Assembly: GCA_963969495.1 (NCBI GenBank)
Contig: OZ018323.1
Coordinates: 77,477,583 to 77,541,582 of the forward strand
Reading direction: 5' to 3'
Length of the DNA: 64,000 bases
DNA from: Ceratothoa steindachneri
Taxonomy: Eukaryota; Arthropoda; Malacostraca; Isopoda; Cymothoidae
Made by a program: the position numbers and the translations under genes. Below are positions 58,210-64,000 of the stretch, one piece after another. Under the pieces are notes generated by a model. The model was not told the DNA's origin, made no database searches, and saw nothing but the letters and a program-made list of their open reading frames with translations. Within the stretch, counting starts at the first letter, position 1; the number at the start of each line of letters is the position of its first letter.

Positions 58210-59182
58210 TAAATCTATAAATCTATGAGTGGTGTTTTATAGTGCTGGCCAAGGGCATATTATGCAGTGAGGTGACACAAGTATTTGCAGACTTAATTTG
58301 AAGTGCTTCATGCAACTGTAGGTTCTATAATTCCTAACATTGCGAGTATGGAATCGCCTGCAACTTACCAAGAGCATCTGCTCCTTGCAAGATTAACAAT
58401 CAGTCTCGACATTACATGCTTTGAAAGCTAAAGAATAAACCAATGATTACTATTAAAGATCTGAAAATCGATCGAGAGTTCCATCGGAATTAGCAGCATT
58501 TTTTCATTCTCCCAAAACCCCACTTATTAAAAAGCATGTAAAAAACCGTTTAAAGTTTACCAGAGAGCATCTTGAAAAGGAACAATGTTATAGGGCACAA
58601 TATGATATGGTCAGATATCAATAAAATAGAACTTTGGGGTTAAAATGATGCTCGTCACGTTTGGAGAACAGACGTAACAGCCTTATGATCTTAAGCACAC
58701 CATCCCAACCGTGAAATAGGGTGGTGGTAGTGTCATGGTTTGGGCTTGCTTTATTGCACATATCACAGGTGCACTCTACACCATTGATAGGAAAATAGAT
58801 GGTGCCACGTATCCAAAGATTCTGGAGGAAAGGCTGCTTCCAAATGCGAAAATATTCTACTGCCGACCTTAAGGATATTTCAGCAAGGCAACGATCCTAA
58901 GCACACGACTAAATTAATTCAAGAATAGCTTAAGAAGAGGGAAAATAAACTTCATATTCATGGCCAAGTCAATCGATAAACTTCAATTCTATTAACCATT
59001 TGTGGCGAATACTGAAGGCTGTAATGCGAAAGAGAACCCCACAGAATATTGCCTCTTTGAGGGAGCTTTGCGTAGAAGAGTGGAACAAAATATCAAGAAA
59101 TGATTGTGAAAAGCTAATGTTGACCTATGAGAATCGTCTTCGTGCCACTAATGCAAACAAAGGTTATGCCACGAAATAGTGA
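58210..59182 (+). mobile_element. Tc1-like transposase remnant, plus strand
   Basis: It starts GTTTTATAGTGCTGGCCAAG, terminal-repeat-like, near 58213. The coding remains are KHVKNRLKFTREHLEK (about 58525-58580), a GGGSVMVWACFIAHITGALY-like block (58720-58775), QQGNDPKHTTKLIQE (58885-58925), LLTICGEY and KAVMRKRTPQNIASLRELCV (59010-59075), ending ENRLRATNANKGYATK with a stop near 59178. The order equals that of Tc1 enzymes, with loss of the first helix-turn-helix and frameshifts around SPDLNPIE. Confidence 0.78.
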
Positions 59183-59189
59183 ATGAGTG

Positions 59190-59850
59190 AAATTATTCAT
59201 CATCATCATCATCACCACTAACTCTATAATTTAAGAAGGGGATTTTTTGAGTATTTGAATAATAATTTCATCTTAGTTTGGTTATGACTTATGTTTTTTT
59301 ATCAAAGTTATTTCTAATAATTCTGCAACAAAGAATTACAAATGGTGAAGTTCAGAAAATTTATTTTTATATATCTTCTTCTTTAATTATATTTTAGCAA
59401 CGTGATATTTTGAAAAGGGGGAAATAGTTTAGAGTTTCTTTTTTAAATTATTATAATTGGCGAAGTTCAGAAAATTGATAAAAATTTAAACATGGCTGCT
59501 TTTTTTTAGATTTTAAATCTTAATCTTAGTAGTGAAGTTCAAGCTGCGACGCCATTGCCTGGTTGGTTGAATACTTTTGTTACCTGCTAAATTTTGTTTA
59601 TTAGCAATTGTTATTAATTCTTTGGATTTTAAAAAATTCACAAAATTTTGATACTTATATTTATTTCCGAACTTCACCATTTTGTTTTTTTTTATATTAT
59701 AAAAGAATTATTAGAAATAACTTTGATAAAAAAAATATAAGTCATAACCAAACTAAGATGAAATTTTTATTCAAATACTCAAAAAAATCCCCTTCTTAAA
59801 TTATAGAGTTGGTGATGATGATGATGATGATGATGATGATGAGATGATCA
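59190..59850. mobile_element. Penelope-like end repeats in inverted orientation
   Basis: The left part (59190-59560) starts with (CAT)n and CTCTATAATTTAAGAAGGGG. It contains GGTGAAGTTCAGAAA at 59346 and a GGCGAAGTTCAGAAA variant at 59459. The right part (about 59680-59850) is the inverse: AAACTAAGATGAAATTTTTA and CCCCTTCTTAAATTATAGAG, ending in (GAT)n. This is the same repeat as at 47245-47650. Confidence 0.7.
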
Positions 59851-60229
59851 AAATCTTTCTTGTATCTCTTCTATTAAAAATATGTTTACTGAGTTTCAGG
59901 TTAGTTTTATAACCAGATGAAAGCACCAAATATTTCAGAAATGGTAAATATCTAAATTAGTACCCAACAGATTCCCTAGGACACAACCCAAAAATACAAT
60001 CTAAAAATTATAGGCAAAACCACATTCACTTCATTATTTTGACTGGTTATTTTGTTTCGGCCCCATACCCTCCGCAACTTTTAAAAAAACCCTTGTAATA
60101 TTCCTAATTCGAATGCCAAACAGGAGATTTTAATGCAAAAGTCGAATGCTAAATGTGGTTATAAATGAAAAAAAATATTGGAAGATGAATATTTTATTAG
60201 TCTTCTTTTTTTTTAACTACGGATAATTA

Positions 60230-61350
60230 GCCTTTGGGTCCTAAACTAGATATTGATACTACGGTCGCGCTCGATAACCTCTCCTCCGAGCCCGTGCCTA
60301 TTCATTTTGGGATGCCTCAGGGCTCAGTCCTTGGTCCCCTCCTCTTTCGCATCTACTTACTTCCTCTTGGCTCCCTTCTTTGCGATTTGGGCCTGTCCTT
60401 CCACCTCTATGCTGATGACACTCAGCTATACCTTTCTTCATTCCCTGTGTCCTTCTCTCAATCAATTACCAAGCTCCTTTCAGCCTACACCTCCATAAAT
60501 GATTGGCTGTCTGCCAACTTTTTCAAACTTAACCACGATAAAACTGAAGTTCTCCTTGTTGGTACTGCTTCGTTGGTGGATAAATCTAAAGCTCTCTTCT
60601 ACTCCCTTAACCTTGGGGAAACCAATGTCGCCTTCTCTGATACCGTCTGTAATCGGTGTTATTTTCGACGAGCAACTCTCGTTTAAACTGAACATCCATC
60701 GTATCTGTAAGTCTTTCCTCGGTTTCCTCCGCAACTTTTCACGTGTTCGATCCCATTTTGATCGACGAAGCCTTGCTTGAGACTGCAATTCATGCCTTCG
60801 TCACCTCACGCTTAAACTACTGCAATTCTCTTCTCGTGAATTTCCCTTCTTCGTCACTTCGCCCCCTACAACTAGTTCAAAACTATGCTGCCCGACACCT
60901 TCGCCGGTCCGGTTCTGTCCTTCGATACCTCTGTTACAGGAGTTACACTGGTTACCTATTCGTTTCCGTACGCACTATAAAATTCTTCTCATCACCTACA
61001 ATGCCCTAAACCTCGAGGCTCCACCTTATCTCTCGTCTGCTCTCCCCCGTCGTCAAACTCCTCGGGCACTCCGGTCTAACCTCACTCCCTTCCTGAACAC
61101 TCCTCGTTCTGTTATCTGCTCGATGGGTGACCGTTCCTTCTCAGTTTGTGTTCCTAGACTCTGGAATGCTCTTCCTGCCGAAGTCCGATCCTCTCCCTCC
61201 CTTGCTACTTTTAAACGTCTCCTGAAGACTCATCTCTTCAGAATTGCCTTCTCTTCCCTGTAAACTTTCTCTACACTCACTACACAACCTGCGCTCTGGA
61301 AGGGCTAACAGTCCTGAAGGGCACACTATAAATACCTATTGTTATTATTA
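60230..61350 (+). mobile_element. L2-like (CR1-group) non-LTR retrotransposon, 5'-truncated
   Basis: It starts inside the reverse-transcriptase palm and runs to the element end. The 3' tail repeats TTATTA (61336-61360), the typical short-repeat tail of this group in place of poly-A. The 5' truncation is what target-primed reverse transcription commonly produces. Confidence 0.88.
60234..61263 (+). pseudogene. L2-like reverse transcriptase, C-terminal part
   Basis: The first open frame gives FGMPQGSVLGPLLFRIYLLP and LSFHLYADDTQLYLSSFP with YADD at 60408-60419, DWLSANFFKLNHDKTEVLLV and ALFYSLNLGE. It then shifts frame near 60655 into LGVIFDEQLSFKLNIHRICK, RNFSRVRSHF, LETAIHAFVTSRLNYCNSLL and LVQNYAARHLRR. 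A third frame gives HWLPxRFRxxYKILL-like and YLSSALPRRQTPRALRSNLT, ending LFRIAFSSL with a stop at 61261. This order, including the late LPxRxRTxxGxRxF-type ending, is that of L2 elements. The catalytic palm is intact, but the upstream fingers and endonuclease are absent. Confidence 0.88.
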
Positions 61351-61739
61351 TTAATATTATTATGATATTACGTTAGGTCTTAAAATAGATAATGACCTCA
61401 GAAATTTAAATATTTAAGTATGCAAAAGGTGATGCCACTTACTGTATATTGGGTTATAACTTTTGGAGCTTTTTTCATATCATAAATCGATCAAATTTTG
61501 TTTAAAATCAATGGAGAAGGCTCAACATATCTCCTTCCACTTTTTAAAAAGGTCACTGCCAAATAAAAAAATTTGTATCGCTATTAATTTAGGTTACTAC
61601 TCATAAGTAGTTGCAGTTTCTAGAACTGTCCGTAATTTTCTAAAACTTTCTGAAAGTCAGTAATTTCCTCATTTAGTAATTTTTAAATTACCTTAGTTGC
61701 TAAGTAGCAATTTTTCATGTTATATATACTGGTTTTCTC

Positions 61740-64000
61740 ATCCGTCGCTGTGATCTCAAGGACTTGACACATACTCGCTCGCTCTTACCCTTGCCTTTTG
61801 GAAACAGGCGGCAAGGAAAACGGAAAGCCGGGAGACAACACCTACGCCCAAGCCAAACGAAGTGGCTTGCATTGAGGTGCACCGAAGGACATCCACCGCT
61901 GGTTCACCTCCGTCATCGCCCCCTGCCCCCCCCCCCACCAGAGAGATATATAATACTGTGTTTGTGCCTTTGCTAAACATGATGACCTAAATACCCCCCT
62001 CCCCTTCCCATCGTCGATGGGCGCGCACCGTGGGTGAGACTCTTCACTTAGCCTTGATGCAACTATGCCTTTCACTTAGAAAGACATAATTGCAGGCCTC
62101 GGGGAAAGGAGGTTTGCGGTCTAGCCCACTGCAGAACCCGAGTTCAAGAGGCAACCAGGATTTGGGCCAGAGTTACAAGCTACGGGGAGTATATACCAAG
62201 CCCTGCGGGATCAGGCCAGGACCATAGGGGGCGTAACACCTGTCTTTATGCAAGTTGAGTGTAACTCTGAATCACCAAAACCTGCCTGAGGGGGCGGCAC
62301 CCTCAGGTGGGGATCGTTGATTCGGTTCCCTACGATCATCAAGTCCGCCATGCTTTTGCACCCTCTGAGGAGCTCTACCAGGTCCATACTCATTATTCAT
62401 CCTTCACCCTAGTCTCATCTCGCGGGGCGTGATCGACGGTGGGGTAGGAACCCACCCTTGCACAATTACCTAAAAATAATAACTCGTTCTCTGGTAACCA
62501 CTTACAACATGGGTGGTGAAATCACCCGATGCCTTCAACACAGAACACGCACTAGACCTACACTTGCAAACACGGAAATTTTAACACTCTCGCACACACT
62601 GGACACTCCCATCACTAACATCCTAAGCACGCACATTGGTTAGACTCTGATTTTCAGGTCGAAAAATGATGCCAGGACTTTTCACACGCGCGCAAACAAC
62701 TCTGTCACATTACGGAACACTACACCACACTGACTGACACCAAAGCAAACAACTAACTACGCATACGTTATATCAGTCCCCTCTGGCTAAAATTTAGTAG
62801 GGAGGAGATACTCGCCGCCCTCAAAAGCGGGTACGGCGAAGACACAGTCCAGGACCGATACTAAAATAAACACAAGTCATGGGCCTTAATAACACTATGT
62901 ACAAAACGATACACATACAAAGACACTGCTTGACCAGGGTATTAAGGTCCTCGGCACACATACGCACACGGACCAAATGGAGCTCCAATACAACCTTCGA
63001 CCTTACCAATGTTTACGGTGCTACAAGACCGGCCACCGGACCGGCTCCTGCAAATCAGAGCCGGTCTGTTCTAAGTGCGGTGTAAAGGGTCACTTTTGCA
63101 TCGCATGCACACACAACACTCTCCGCCGCAGTTAGCTTAAGGTGCCCATACGAGTACCTTAAAAAAAGCAAGCGGACGTCGTCGCGGAGCTCAGGAGGCC
63201 CAGACATACCGCCACACAAAACACAGTCACCACATCCAGCCCCATTCAAATTTCACACTGCCCTATCACCTCCACTCAGAAAAACATATGCCGCTGCTGT
63301 CAACGTGCAGGGGGGGGTCACTCATCCCCTCTTACCCACTTAAACACGAACAAACACACCCACTCACCGCAACAACTCTAAAACGCAACTGGCCATCGTA
63401 CTTTCCGCGGTTTCAAATGGGAAGACCCGGCGCCTACGCCGAGGCACTACGCTGCGAATGGTCCGGGGCAAATTGTCTTTCCAGAGACACTCTTTGCCCT
63501 ATTAGTCGCACATAAAAACGCACGACCACCGCTCCTACAGACACCCAACACACGCAAACTCCGTACACGGAAACACCATAATCCACGCCCACCACTTCTA
63601 CCAACACCTACGTCTTTCACCCCTATACCTATCCAGCCTAGCTCCCTACCCCCTTCCTCTGTCTATCCTTTCGCTCCTACCACTCCTTCAGTTTCCACTC
63701 CTTTCACCGGTCCTGTCAATCCACCTCCTTATCCAGCCAATCCCATCCCTTCATTGACTCTACACTCCATCCAACCTCTCCCATTCCTCCTCCCGCTCCA
63801 ACTCCTTCCCCTGATCCTACTCTTTCCCTCCCTGATCCTACTCCTCCCTCTATCGATCCTACTCCCATCCCCTCTTCTGACGCAGCAGAACCCCTTTCTA
63901 AAGACCTTATCTCTTCCGCATGAGTTCCTGTCTCCTCTTCCCTTCATCCTATTCCCACCGAGCCCGACTCTCTTTCCATCATCACTCGTAACTACTCCCC
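61740..64000 (+). mobile_element. non-LTR retrotransposon 5' part (gag), runs off the window
   Basis: It begins with a GC-rich 5' region (61740-62460), then a gag with KFSREEILAALKSGYGEDTV (about 62788-62850), LQYNLRPYQCLRCYKTGHR (62985-63033) and a long proline-, serine- and threonine-rich tail (63500-64000). The endonuclease and reverse transcriptase would follow beyond 64000. The copy has several frameshifts but is less decayed than those at 1-1850 or 11760. Confidence 0.78.
62788..63120 (+). pseudogene. gag with two zinc knuckles
   Basis: The block REEILAALKSGYGEDTV is a conserved part of Jockey-type gag proteins. After a frameshift a knuckle region reads CLRCYKTGHRTGSC (CX2CX4HX4C) and CSKCGVKGHFCIAC (CX2CX4HX4C; 63010-63108). 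These knuckles bind element RNA. The pattern is complete and well spaced, with the intervening KSEP linker, so the assignment is firm. The family of the following reverse transcriptase cannot be told from the window. Confidence 0.82.

Overview
The window is animal nuclear DNA, most likely from an arthropod and possibly a crustacean. It holds one recognisable host gene, broken into small exons with GT/AG borders. The rest is large introns packed with decayed transposons, very long (AT)n tracts and minisatellites. A short run of TTAGG units (the usual arthropod telomere unit) and the mix of Jockey-like, L2-like, Penelope-like, mariner, Tc1, hAT and piggyBac elements support this placement. No species can be named from the sequence alone.

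Host gene: ten plus-strand exons between 4183 and 38164 encode about 411 residues of WDR19 (IFT144), the intraflagellar transport complex A protein. All ten exons join in phase without a stop. They cover the end of the WD40 region and the start of the TPR-like region. Upstream exons lie before the window. The downstream exons were not found, so the last visible intron runs at least 25.8 kb to the window end.

Layout: 1-1850, minus-strand Jockey-like gag/endonuclease remnant. 2513-3815, ~50-bp minisatellite. 4183-7969, exons 1-2, with a possible piggyBac remnant and an unidentified GC-rich block between them. 9600-11480, ~25-bp minisatellite. 11760-16130, plus-strand Jockey-like remnant. 16405-19530, Penelope-like palindrome, a mariner deletion derivative and AT tracts. 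19896-20021, exon 3. 21600-28910, two more Jockey-like remnants around a ZBED5-like hAT transposase pseudogene. 29732-32209, exons 4-7. 32830-34480, minus-strand Jockey-like remnant. 36436-38164, exons 8-10. 38254-41337, piggyBac with a mariner fragment. 42644-44036, Tc1 element. 45000-54910, several non-LTR reverse-transcriptase remnants, Penelope pieces, a deleted mariner-like element and a nearly full-length mariner. 55188-59850, Penelope inverted copies and two Tc1 remnants. 60230-61350, L2-like retrotransposon. 61740-64000, non-LTR gag with zinc knuckles running off the end.

The most distinctive structure is a recurrent Penelope-like 3' motif. It reads CTGANGA, then a short hairpin, then GAAAC, and is nearly always followed within about 30-90 bp by an (AT)n tract. 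It appears in several sequence-divergent elements and twice as large head-to-head palindromes. It resembles a hammerhead ribozyme core but carries one extra base.
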